DNA from: Exilibacterium tricleocarpae
GTDB lineage: Bacteria > Pseudomonadota > Gammaproteobacteria > Pseudomonadales > Cellvibrionaceae
Reading direction: 5' to 3'
NCBI RefSeq assembly: GCF_007004655.1
Contig: NZ_ML660110.1
Location: forward strand, 1 to 64,000
Length of the DNA stretch: 64,000 nucleotides
Made by a program: the position numbers and the translations under genes. The notes under the pieces are model-generated. The model saw nothing but the letters and a program-made list of their open reading frames with translations, made no database searches and was not told where the DNA came from. Shown here one piece after another: positions 8,889 to 17,444 of the stretch (the first letter of the stretch is position 1; each line of letters starts with the position of its first letter).

Positions 8889-9919
8889 TCACTCCTTTAC
8901 AATATTGACAGTATTCCCAATATTGGTATGACTAATAACCGCAAGTTTACCTGGTGGATGCTCGCGGAATTTAACCAGTGCAAATAGGGCACTTTCCTGG
9001 ATGATGTCCACTTGATGCGATCTAACCATAGATAATTCATCCACCAAATGGATTTGATAATAGCCCTTTAGTTTATGAACCAAGGATTTAGGTAGCTCAT
9101 ACATCGGTTCTTTAAAGCCATATTGCAAAGTAACCTCAGCCACTTCACCAACGAAAAATCGACTATTGTCAAGAATCACAATGCCCTGTAGGGCAACCAC
9201 ATCATTGTTTTTTACCGGAAAAATCTTAACTCGATCTGTCTCTATCCGCGTTGTTCTGCCTTGGACTACGGCGGTCAATTCCGAAGGTAGAAAATTAATT
9301 TCATCTCTTACAATATCGAATACAATCTGCTTTTCTGTGGTACTTATTACTTCAATGAGTGGATCATCACTCTTAACCTTTGTTCCTACAGACACAAATC
9401 TTCTAGAGACGATACCGTCAAACTCCACGGCATATGTACTCAAAGACAACTTCCACCGGTATGCCTGGATTTCATCACTATTTTTTATGACCTCTTGTTT
9501 AAGCTGCAAAAGCGAGATTATGGAGCTGTCTAAATCCTCCTGACTTGAGGCATTACTGCTGACCAGCTTTTCCAGCCTTTCGACTTTTTTTTTAAAATCT
9601 CCTCCTTTCTAGTCAGCACGTCTTTATTCAGCAATAAGTGAGATAATTTATTCCTGATGTAAGAAACATCTGTTTCGATAAGTCTGTCATGCTTCTTAAA
9701 ATTTCTTCCTACCTCAAAAACGCGGTTGACAACTGATTCACTGCTGGCTTTTATGACTGTTCGATATCTTGGCTGGATCAGGCCGGAGTATCGAATAGAC
9801 TTTGAGTCCACTATATATCTATGCAACTGATGATCTTCAACGGGTTCAACATCAGCTGATGATATCTCTATTGAAGCTGCCAAAACCGGCAAGCTGAAAT
9901 ACATAATTAGTTTTCGCAT
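8889..9919 (-). CDS. RND/HlyD-type periplasmic adaptor, split between two frames
   Basis: Two open frames together make one membrane-fusion protein. Frame 0 starts at the ATG at 9919 with a signal-like segment (MRKLIMYFSLPVLAAS), passes through a first lipoyl half and helix, and stops at 9530 (129 residues). The -1 frame resumes the helix as VERLEKLVSS directly after the A-run, then gives the second lipoyl half and beta-barrel to 8889. Joined at residue 112 the product is about 343 residues, normal for an adaptor; neither piece is complete alone. The start overlaps the pump gene by 68 bp. The cause may be a true mutation, a sequencing error in the nine-A run, or programmed frameshifting. Confidence 0.75.
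9584..9606 (-). other. Possible programmed -1 frameshift site (A AAA AAG with upstream AGGAGG)
   Basis: On the minus strand, AGGAGG (9601-9606) stands 10 bases before the heptamer A AAA AAG (9584-9590), which is in the correct phase for -1 slippage. This is the dnaX arrangement. Slippage there enters exactly the frame that encodes the rest of the adaptor. The heptamer is part of a nine-A run (9585-9593), which could also cause transcriptional slippage. No strong downstream stem was found. Confidence 0.55.
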
Positions 9920-12911
9920 AATTTAAAGTCTTTTTGTAGATAAAAGCCACGACAGATGGCAAAAAGAGAAGTGAGAATATCGAACCGAAAAATATTCCAC
10001 CGATAAGTACCACTGCCAAGCCTCGGTATAGAATTGCCGTCTCATCAAAGTTAATGACCATAGGAATTAACGCAGCAATAGTTGATATAGTTGTTAGCAA
10101 TATAGGACGAATGCGTTGTTTAACAGATTCATTCATACATCTTTCCACTGTCCAGCTTGTGTGAGTTTTTAAATTTTCCACAAATCCATATGCCAAAATT
10201 ACGTAGCCGTTCGATACGATGCCGATCATTAGCACGCCGCCAAGGCATGTGATTATATCTACCGATACAGGTAAAAATAAATTTACGAAATTAATGGCAA
10301 GCACGGCGCCGAAGAAAGCCGGTATATACCCGATAACCATGATGATGCCGGCTATCATGGAGCGGCATATAACAGTGACCAACAGGATATTAATCAGCAG
10401 TATAGTAATATAGGATGCAGCCCAGTTGGACAGTAGCAAATCTACCTTTTTGCTCTCTTCGGACAGTTCGTAGGATACGCTACCGTCAAGTGTTTTTGAC
10501 TTTTCACTTATGGTTTCTTTAAGGTAATCAATGACCTCGCTTGATGAGTCGTTGGCACCTAAGTACAAAGTCAAACGGAAAGCTTTGGCGCCATTTTTAT
10601 ACATGATGTTTCTCGGTATGCTGACTTTTTCTACCTTTAAGAAATCTCTGATAAAGTAAGTCCGATCATCTATGCTTTTTACAGGTGCTCGCAATATGTC
10701 GTCTATCGATAAACACCTCTGCGGTCTGATATAGACATTCCTATGTTTCTGTTGAACGAAAAACTGGTCAACAAAAACACCCTGGCAATTCCCCTTTAGT
10801 AGATCTAGCACCTGGCTTTCAGCTACTTTTCTCTTGTCCAATTCGTAAGAGTGAAAAGATACATTGAATATTTCATACACACTGTCTATGTCCGGATATA
10901 CCCTAAGGTAGAGATTAGGGTATTTCTCTGATACTTTTTTCTGAAGATAATGAACAAAGGGCTTTAAGGACTTGAAATCCTCTCCAATAAGATTTACAGC
11001 AACTGACTTCTCTCCTCCATACCTGGCGAGGATATTGGTTTTTATTGCTTTTGAGCGCAGTTCTCTTATGTCTTGTTTAGCAGTATCAGCAAGGTCATCA
11101 ATGTACGACTCGACTTGATCTGTTTCAGCGCTGCGAAATATAGCGTAACCACCACCGGTCCAGGTTCTTAGAAATACCTGATTGTCAGATGGTAGCGCTG
11201 AGTTTCTTTTAAAACTCGATAGATTTTTACTCACTCCTTTCGCATAGTAACTTTCGACTTCCTCGGGTGGAACATTTTGCGGAAATTTTAAATAGACTGT
11301 GGCCGTGTTGTTTCCCAGGTAGGGCAAATACTCTATGGCGGGAAACAACAGGGCCACTCCCACGATAATCAGCGGTAAGCTGATTAACCCAAAAAGCGGG
11401 CGGCTCATAAAGTAGGACTTGACGAAAACAGCGACTTCAGTTGCTTTTTTCGCAAAACTTCCATGTACAAGGGAATGACGAGTATCTTTCTTAATCAGGG
11501 GAAGTAAGAGAATAGGTAGTAGTGAACTGGAGATGATTGCTATGATAAAGGACATTCCTAAATCAGTAAAAACTTTTGACTCCGTTTTACTGGATATCAG
11601 AAAGGGGAGAAGTACCAACACCGAAGTGGCTGCAGCCAGGATAATACATAAAATTAGCCCTCGGTTAACCTTGTGTTTTCTCTTTGATAACAAGTGTTCG
11701 TTAACGATTATAGCTGGATCGAGTATCACGCCTGTAGCTATAGCCATACCTGTAACGGAGATTATATTGAGCGGAATACCTAAAACTGAATACACTATGA
11801 GTATAAGAAAGAACGTAAATGGGATGAAGATGATAGTGTTCAGAGCGTGTATTTTACTTTTATAAAAAAGCAACATAAAGATGACGGTGATTACAAAGCC
11901 AATTATCATGCTCTTTATGAGTTGAAATCTTGTTTGATCAATGATTTCGATAGGGCTTAAAAAGTTTCCCAGCTCATAGTCTGTGTTAATCAGAATTCCT
12001 TCATTAAATTCCTTTTCCAGTGAATTGAGATGCTGGTAGACGCCATAGATATCCGCATTATCTTCGATAAAAAAGACAATAGGAACAATGTCGCGGCCGT
12101 TATAGTAAGCCATGCTGGTCTTATCTGGCAAAACGCTTGCAACTTTGGCAAAGTCGGACATGTTGATAAGTCCTCCACTACCAAAAAACTGTAATGCCAT
12201 TAAATTTCTTATAGTTCCATCATTTTGCAATCGAAGTGAATAGCGTTTTTCATTGACGACGGTTTCACCCAGAGCTCTGGGACCATAGGCCCTGAGTCTA
12301 TGTAGGACGGAATCCAGCTCTATACCATAAGCCAGCATTTTGTCGAAATCGATTTGTATCGTTATTATCTTATTTAGACTCTCGCGATTGAGTACATATG
12401 CATTTTTGATCCCATTGATTTGCCTTACTTTTGGCACAATATGTTTTTCCACATAATCGTAGGCCTCTGATGCAGAGGTGAGATCTCTTTTTCCCCGGAA
12501 GAATACCCAGCCTGTGGATTCTGCTTCATTACCTTCGCTGATGTAAGGAGATTTCACACCATCGGGAAAGTCTGAGATACCACTTAACAGTGCATTCACT
12601 TCCTGGCGAGCTTGATTAGCTGTCTCCTGACTAGCGAATTTTAGTTCTGTATATCCGTATCCTGGACTGGCAAATGAAGTGATTTCCTGTATTCCTTTTA
12701 GCAGGGTAAGTTTCTCAGATATACGAAACAGTACTTCATCTGCCATTTCTTGACTTGATGAGTTTGGCCAGTAACTTTCTACGGTAATCGTTGCAGTTTT
12801 GATATTTGGAATAAGCTGTATGGGTAACGAAAACAGCATGTAAAAGCTCGCCATTAAAGCGCCAAAGGCAAGTAGATAGGTAATAGCTCTTATAGTATAT
12901 CGTGACTTCAT
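9852..12911 (-). CDS. RND-family efflux permease
   Basis: 1019 residues with the RND layout: one N-terminal membrane helix (about 8-28), a large periplasmic loop, a membrane block near 330-480, a second periplasmic loop and a final membrane block from about 830. TM4 contains GVILDPAIIVNEH, where AcrB has D407-D408, so only the first Asp of the pair is kept. TM10 has GIVSNGYVIL, without the lysine of AcrB. It is thus outside the classical drug-exporter branch, and its proton relay may differ. It follows the reductase gene by 14 bp. Its adaptor is the next gene. No TolC-type gene is present in the window, so a housekeeping TolC is assumed. Confidence 0.9.
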   Translation of the reverse strand: MKSRYTIRAITYLLAFGALMASFYMLFSLPIQLIPNIKTATITVESYWPNSSSQEMADEVLFRISEKLTLLKGIQEITSFASPGYGYTELKFASQETANQARQEVNALLSGISDFPDGVKSPYISEGNEAESTGWVFFRGKRDLTSASEAYDYVEKHIVPKVRQINGIKNAYVLNRESLNKIITIQIDFDKMLAYGIELDSVLHRLRAYGPRALGETVVNEKRYSLRLQNDGTIRNLMALQFFGSGGLINMSDFAKVASVLPDKTSMAYYNGRDIVPIVFFIEDNADIYGVYQHLNSLEKEFNEGILINTDYELGNFLSPIEIIDQTRFQLIKSMIIGFVITVIFMLLFYKSKIHALNTIIFIPFTFFLILIVYSVLGIPLNIISVTGMAIATGVILDPAIIVNEHLLSKRKHKVNRGLILCIILAAATSVLVLLPFLISSKTESKVFTDLGMSFIIAIISSSLLPILLLPLIKKDTRHSLVHGSFAKKATEVAVFVKSYFMSRPLFGLISLPLIIVGVALLFPAIEYLPYLGNNTATVYLKFPQNVPPEEVESYYAKGVSKNLSSFKRNSALPSDNQVFLRTWTGGGYAIFRSAETDQVESYIDDLADTAKQDIRELRSKAIKTNILARYGGEKSVAVNLIGEDFKSLKPFVHYLQKKVSEKYPNLYLRVYPDIDSVYEIFNVSFHSYELDKRKVAESQVLDLLKGNCQGVFVDQFFVQQKHRNVYIRPQRCLSIDDILRAPVKSIDDRTYFIRDFLKVEKVSIPRNIMYKNGAKAFRLTLYLGANDSSSEVIDYLKETISEKSKTLDGSVSYELSEESKKVDLLLSNWAASYITILLINILLVTVICRSMIAGIIMVIGYIPAFFGAVLAINFVNLFLPVSVDIITCLGGVLMIGIVSNGYVILAYGFVENLKTHTSWTVERCMNESVKQRIRPILLTTISTIAALIPMVINFDETAILYRGLAVVLIGGIFFGSIFSLLFLPSVVAFIYKKTLNYAKTNYVFQLAGFGSFNRDIIS

Positions 12912-12925
12912 TGGCGATTTAGAGA

Positions 12926-13534
12926 CTACACTTGACCATAAGGGTATAAATCAAAGTCTGTAAGGCCGCATAGCCTTACGTGCGACAGAGATTCCGCGTA
13001 AATGAGTAAATGATCCAATGCATACTGAATCGATTCTCTTAATTTCATTTCTTCATCACTATCTGGTTTTTCTCCATTTAGCATGGTATCTGCGTTACGA
13101 ATAATTACACTGTACGGAATTACACACATGAAATTATTTTTGAAGCCATTTAATTTCAGTTCTAATATGGGTGAAATTCCTCCGAGCCCTGCAGATATCC
13201 CTATTAGCAAAACGGGTTTGTTTCCAGTTTCAACACCGTTACACTTTAGCAGGAAGTTTTTTATACTAGGGGTCGCCATGCCGCAGTATTCAGGAGTCAT
13301 CACCACATATGCGTCTGATGCTTTCAAAATTTCAGAATTAGTATGCCAGGAATTTTTTTCACTCGAGTCATTAGACCAGAAGTCTTCTGACCAAATAGGA
13401 ACCGGTTGCGCAAACAGGTCAATCAGCTGACAGGTGTGCCCCCGACTTTCTAAACGACTGAGAACATAATTGGCACATTTCAGCGTATTCGACGACTGGC
13501 GGTGGCTTCCCGATATGACACAGACATTCATCAT
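12926..13534 (-). CDS. NADPH-dependent FMN reductase-like flavodoxin-fold protein
   Basis: 202 residues of the NADPH-dependent FMN reductase family. The N-terminal phosphate loop is GSHRQSSN (residues 9-16), and the family motif PEYCGMATPSIKN lies near 100. Such enzymes bind FMN and reduce flavins, quinones or azo compounds in the cytosol. The start ATG overlaps the TGA of the beta-propeller gene (ATGA), so they are translationally coupled. In this cluster it could set the redox state of a flavin- or azapteridine-like product. That is inference from context. Confidence 0.88.
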   Translation of the reverse strand: MMNVCVISGSHRQSSNTLKCANYVLSRLESRGHTCQLIDLFAQPVPIWSEDFWSNDSSEKNSWHTNSEILKASDAYVVMTPEYCGMATPSIKNFLLKCNGVETGNKPVLLIGISAGLGGISPILELKLNGFKNNFMCVIPYSVIIRNADTMLNGEKPDSDEEMKLRESIQYALDHLLIYAESLSHVRLCGLTDFDLYPYGQV

Positions 13535-15474
13535 CAGCCCACGCTTTGTAGTTTTTCAACTTGAGTGGTAAGTTGATAATTAGAGGATTTCAGTTGTTGG
13601 AAACCAACTCCTTCGGAGAAATCCCGGTAAAGTGTCTCATTTAGGTACCAACAACTAATTAGTTCTGGTTCAACTTGGCTAATCGTAAAGGCCATAATGG
13701 CATTCCTACAGGAAGCTATTAGAAATGGCTCTCCCTTGTCATTGCGGTAGCAGTCAAGTCCCATTGGATATCCTTCAAGAATATACTGGACGTCAATAAC
13801 TTCATCAGTTTCAATATCGTAGGTTATCAGTTGGTAGCCATATGTAACGACGTAAAGGTATCGACCATAAATAATCGAATTTTCTGGTGTGTTGATCTGC
13901 CATTCTTTGAGAGATTTCTTTACACTAAAATCAAACAAATCAACGATAAATACGGCTAAAAGCGTATTGCTGGAAATAAGTAGTTGGTTATTATCCAGCT
14001 CCCGAATACGCTTAAAATTGCCGTAAGTTTCGATCGCGGAAATTTCTTTTAAGTTCTCATCAAGTAAACATAGTTTGGATTTTGTCCTGCCACCCAAGTG
14101 GTCTCTAAGCTCTCTCTCACCGTAAACAATGGAACCATCTGGGCAATAGTGGATACACCAGACAGGTTTATTGTTTTTCAACATCTTGATTACAGAGCAA
14201 GTGTCTAAATCTACAACGATTATTTCCCCCAACTCCGAACAAAAAGCACAAAATTTTTGACATTTGGATATAGAGATATCCCGCAAAATTCCCTGTGCCG
14301 AGTATTCCCACTGTACGTTCCCTTTCCTGTCATAGCGAAGGGCTTTCCCATCACCACAAATACTGACAAATCCGTTTGCTATTGATTTCGTGATTCTCAT
14401 TCGATGATTTATGCCTTTCGGAACAATCGTGTCTATTTTTGTCAATGTGAGTTCGCGAAATTGGCTGTTGATTTGGAAGATATCTAAATTACCACTCTCC
14501 GAAGTTGCTATCGCCTGTTTTCCAGATACGTACAAATCCCAGTAGGCTGCCGTGCCCCCTGTCTTTGATAAAATCTGATAAGTTGAAGTGCTGACAACAT
14601 ATACTTCGCCCGACTCAAGCATAGCGAGCAACTTATCATTACTCATCTTTTTCAAATGATTTACTTGAAATTTGAATTTTCCAATTTTTCCCAAGACGAC
14701 AGGTGATTCATGATTTTTCAACACATATATATGGTGATCAAAACATGCGACATAAATCATATCTTGATCGTCAGAAAGGACAATTTCTTCAACATCGTCG
14801 TTAGTGAATGGGACCCATCCAATAATGCCTTGAGCCTCATTAACTATATGAACACCACCACCTACGTCGCTGGATATCATAAAGCGCTTGTGCTTTGAGT
14901 CATAAACCATCGAATGACTCACTCCGCTGTGTAAAGAAGCGATTTTTTTTATCGAAAATTTTTCTAGGTCTAGAATAAATATATTTCCAATTATATCGTT
15001 AACATAAAGATATTTTTTGCAGCTGCTTAGCGATAAATGCTCGAGGAAAGCATTTTCAGAAATTTCGATGGACCTATTGAAAGAAAACGTTTTTTTATTT
15101 AGGAAGGAAAGGCTTCCGCGGGCGTTGCAAAATATCAGGTATCTGTCTGTCGCAACAATGGCATGGGAGGGAGACGGCACTGGGTGGCTGCCCTCGTTTT
15201 CCGGAGAAACATAATGCTGGCTGACAAAAAAGTGCTTTTGAAGCAACTTCTCTTTACATAAGCAGATAACATTGCCAGCCACGTCTCTAACATAGACATG
15301 CGCTTCATCAGTGCAAATTCCATGCAGTGTTACACCATTTGAAGGTGGTGTTGATTGCTTTAGCAGCAGCAATTTCTCGTCAAAGCAGTAGACAATACCT
15401 TTGTCATCACACATATATAAGTTACTTGAATCATGATCAAAGGCGGCGTTAGTAAATCTGGTTTTCACATTCAT
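13534..15474 (-). CDS. Large beta-propeller (WD40/YVTN-like) protein
   Basis: 646 residues from the ATG at 15474. A TTG at 15492 would add six residues, and neither start has a strong Shine-Dalgarno. Repeated four-stranded units are visible (LYMCDDKGIVYCFDE, IYVACFDHHIYVLKN, FISSDVGGGVHIV-type segments), as in WD40 or PQQ-like propellers, but canonical WD ends are scarce. There is no signal peptide. It differs from the 560-residue WD40 protein of the same cluster, so the cluster has two propellers. It is the first full-length gene after the small peptide and hairpin. No function is recognised. It may bind the peptide or act as an enzyme scaffold. Confidence 0.7.
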   Translation of the reverse strand: MNVKTRFTNAAFDHDSSNLYMCDDKGIVYCFDEKLLLLKQSTPPSNGVTLHGICTDEAHVYVRDVAGNVICLCKEKLLQKHFFVSQHYVSPENEGSHPVPSPSHAIVATDRYLIFCNARGSLSFLNKKTFSFNRSIEISENAFLEHLSLSSCKKYLYVNDIIGNIFILDLEKFSIKKIASLHSGVSHSMVYDSKHKRFMISSDVGGGVHIVNEAQGIIGWVPFTNDDVEEIVLSDDQDMIYVACFDHHIYVLKNHESPVVLGKIGKFKFQVNHLKKMSNDKLLAMLESGEVYVVSTSTYQILSKTGGTAAYWDLYVSGKQAIATSESGNLDIFQINSQFRELTLTKIDTIVPKGINHRMRITKSIANGFVSICGDGKALRYDRKGNVQWEYSAQGILRDISISKCQKFCAFCSELGEIIVVDLDTCSVIKMLKNNKPVWCIHYCPDGSIVYGERELRDHLGGRTKSKLCLLDENLKEISAIETYGNFKRIRELDNNQLLISSNTLLAVFIVDLFDFSVKKSLKEWQINTPENSIIYGRYLYVVTYGYQLITYDIETDEVIDVQYILEGYPMGLDCYRNDKGEPFLIASCRNAIMAFTISQVEPELISCWYLNETLYRDFSEGVGFQQLKSSNYQLTTQVEKLQSVG

Positions 15475-15625
15475 ATCGCTTTCACCATCCAAGATAATCT
15501 GCAGCTACACGAAAAAATAGGCCTGTTTTTTTGGTATCCACAACACGCTGGTTTCCATCGTCTCGACAAAGGGAAGCGAATCAGCGCACTATGTAAAATG
15601 CTGAGCTGGATATTTCAATGATGTA

Positions 15626-15648
15626 CGCCCCGCTTAAAAAGCGGGGCG
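15626..15648 (-). promoter_or_regulatory. Strong GC hairpin between peptide gene and biosynthetic genes
   Basis: CGCCCCGC and GCGGGGCG pair over 8 bp, extended by two A-T pairs around an AAA loop. Neither strand has a U-tract after it, so it is more likely an attenuator or RNA-stabilising element than a full terminator. It lies 12 bases after the peptide stop, where it could raise peptide mRNA over downstream mRNA. Confidence 0.55.
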
Positions 15649-15660
15649 ACCATTTACAAA

Positions 15661-15738
15661 TTAATTGAAAATGGGTGGTGCATATACAGCTTTATTGGTA
15701 AATGACTTTTTACTCAGATTTACTTTTTTTACTAACAT
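15661..15738 (-). CDS. Candidate 25-residue precursor or leader peptide
   Basis: A 25-codon frame begins MLVKKVNLSK and ends AVYAPPIFN, with a basic N-terminal half and a neutral tail. The ATG at 15738 has a very good ribosome site (AAAGGAG, seven-base spacer). It is the first reading frame after the likely cluster promoter and is followed by a hairpin. This arrangement is typical of RiPP precursors and of PqqA- or MftA-like peptides, and the cluster has a creatininase like the MftE peptidase. No radical SAM gene or other known RiPP maturase is present. It could instead be a regulatory leader peptide. It matches no family I recognise. Confidence 0.5.
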   Translation of the reverse strand: MLVKKVNLSKKSFTNKAVYAPPIFN

Positions 15739-15797
15739 GATGATTCTCCTTTCTGATAATTGATTAGCAGATTGAGGTACAACACTCTGCGTGAAAA

Positions 15798-15826
15798 ACG
15801 ATAAGTAAAAAGAAAATATATTGCAA
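15798..15826 (-). promoter_or_regulatory. Likely sigma70-type promoter of the biosynthetic cluster
   Basis: On the minus strand, TTGCAA (15821-15826) and TATCGT (15798-15803) are separated by 17 bp in an AT-rich stretch. Transcription would start near 15790 and run into the small peptide gene. No further strong promoter was noticed inside the tightly spaced cluster. Confidence 0.45.
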
Positions 15827-16479
15827 GAAAAATATGTTAAGCAAAATCGGGAAAAATATAACTTACTAATAAGTTTGAAAATTTACAGAAAAATAATTTG
15901 TAATTATGATTTTTTTGGGGTGATGAAATTTAGATTTTCATGGGTGTTTTTGTTTTTGCAATGTAGAAATTTTAGTTGGGCACATGGTTGATCAGATCGG
16001 CTCTTGATCAACAATGGTGCAGAATTAATCTGAGGTGCGATTTTTTATTAGAGAATTGCTACTAGTATTAGAAATCGCTTTGCATGTGGCTGTCACTCAT
16101 GCTCTTGTCTTTTATTCGAAAATAACCTGTTCCTCATGCCTATTTTGAGTCGAAAAAAGTATATTAATAAGAATCCTGACTTCTAATTATTAGCTTGTCA
16201 TTATTTCCTTTGGCCCCGAATTGTGTAACAAACTTTGCGAAAACAGCGCAAATTACTGTTGCGATCCGGACATTCAAATACACTGTGGCGCGAGCGAGTT
16301 TTCGGCTTTTCCAAACGGCAGGCAGTACTACATCTTGCTCAATGAAAATTCACCAGCAAAATTACTCACAACGTATTGTTTATTTTTTGGCTTCGATTAA
16401 AACGAAGTTTTTCGCCCTTTTTTAAAATATTTCCAATTCAGTGTGTTTCCTTAGCCGTCGTTGAGGCCTGCGATTTTAA
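15827..16479. other. AT-rich intergenic stretch, no gene seen
   Basis: About 650 bases between the cluster promoter and the possible RNA gene. It is strongly AT-rich, with T- and A-runs. A 76-codon plus-strand frame (16195-16425) has no ribosome site or recognisable protein features. I see no gene, but upstream regulatory sites for the cluster may lie here. Confidence 0.5.
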
Positions 16480-16508
16480 TTGAGTAGTACTTTTGCATAT
16501 CATATAAA
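16480..16508 (+). promoter_or_regulatory. Likely sigma70-type promoter for the possible ncRNA
   Basis: TTGAGT (16480-16485) and TATAAA (16503-16508) are separated by 17 bp. This predicts a plus-strand start near 16515, ahead of a structured region that ends in a terminator. Confidence 0.45.
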
Positions 16509-16514
16509 AGCGTA

Positions 16515-16864
16515 ATTTTTCTAATTTTTTAATACAGGATACTGCAAAGCTGCCGGGCACCTATAGCCATCCGCCCCCAGGTGGCGGCAGCGCTGAGAAA
16601 TTCTGAAAATTTGTGTTTCCGGTTTTCGCATCCTGCCTTTAATCTGGTGACGCCAACACTAGACTTCAATAGGAGCATCCACCTTTCGGATGAGGACCGA
16701 TTAACAGTAACACCACAGGCTTAAAGCTTTTCTCTCTTCCCTGACAAGATACCATCGCTATTCGCGGTGAAATCACTCAAAGGCCTGCAGGTACTGATTA
16801 CCCGGAGTACAGCAGGAACCCACGGCCCGGTATAGCGGGTTTAAAGTACCGGGGCTTGTTTTTT
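16515..16864 (+). ncRNA. Possible structured non-coding RNA, about 350 nt
   Basis: The stretch has no useful reading frame, but it has a promoter in front, strong internal stems and a terminator at the end. Stems include GCTGCCG/CGGCAGC with an inner CACCT/AGGTG (16549-16591), CATCC/GGATG around 16675, and AGGAT/ATCCT, which may close the first domain. The next gene downstream is on the opposite strand, so a cis-acting riboswitch is unlikely on the plus strand. It does not match the conserved cores of RNase P RNA, tmRNA, 6S or SRP RNA that I know. The identity is unknown. Confidence 0.4.
16825..16864 (+). terminator. Rho-independent terminator
   Basis: GCCCGGTA (16825-16832) pairs with TACCGGGGC (16847-16855), with one bulged G and a 14-base loop. 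TTGTTTTTT follows directly. It is a convincing plus-strand terminator for the possible ncRNA. Confidence 0.7.
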
Positions 16865-17389
16865 AAAAAAACATCTAATGTCAGTTCTATTCTTGCGCAA
16901 TACCGTGCTTTGTATTGGTGCCTTTCAACAGCGCCGGCGGTGAGTGCCATTAGAGTTTTTTTCATTTTTATTTTGGTGTAAAAGACAACTTTATAATAGC
17001 AGCGGATTTATTCTATGAGGGGAAATAGCGGCCTATATTTTTAATATATTATTTCCCCCGGCCGGTCACAAACAGCTTAGATAAGCTAACTGATTGAAAG
17101 TTCGGGGGTTCTAGCAATGCAAGTATCAAATTGTGAAAAATTGTTTTCTCAAATAATCACGGGCAAATAGATACACGAATAAGTGGTAGGTTATTTTTTA
17201 GCCTGAGGTTGGTATCGATGACAGGATCAGCCAGGGGAATCCGAGTTTGATCAGTGAGTTGACGGTGAGCTGTGTGCCGATCAAAGCCGTGGGTGAGGGT
17301 AGGTCATCGACTGATGAGGGCTCGTCTAAAACGCCTACTATAGTTTCAGGCGCCCAGCTTAGCTTCAAGGACCTACTAATTAGTGGTGG

Positions 17390-17415
17390 TCGCGAAAGCC
17401 TCCCTGCTTTCGCGA
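17390..17415 (-). terminator. Hairpin after the last chitinase gene
   Basis: TCGCGAAAG and CTTTCGCGA form a perfect 9-bp stem with an 8-base loop, 30 bases after the stop of the last chitinase on the minus strand. There is no U-tract, so it may end or stabilise the mRNA rather than act as a classical terminator. The sequence between here and 16865 shows no gene. Confidence 0.5.
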
Positions 17416-17444
17416 GTTTCTGAAAGCCCGTCTGGATTTTCAGA

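Noticed and set aside
9530-9919. A separate 129-residue secreted protein
   Set aside because: It ends inside the adaptor helix, and the next frame continues the same domain without a gap.
16195-16425. 76-codon plus-strand open frame
   Set aside because: It has no ribosome site, an odd composition for this genome and no recognisable feature.
16515-16864. c-di-GMP riboswitch or CsrA-binding RNA
   Set aside because: The GEMM consensus core is missing, and the number of GGA motifs (about six) is what chance gives for this length.
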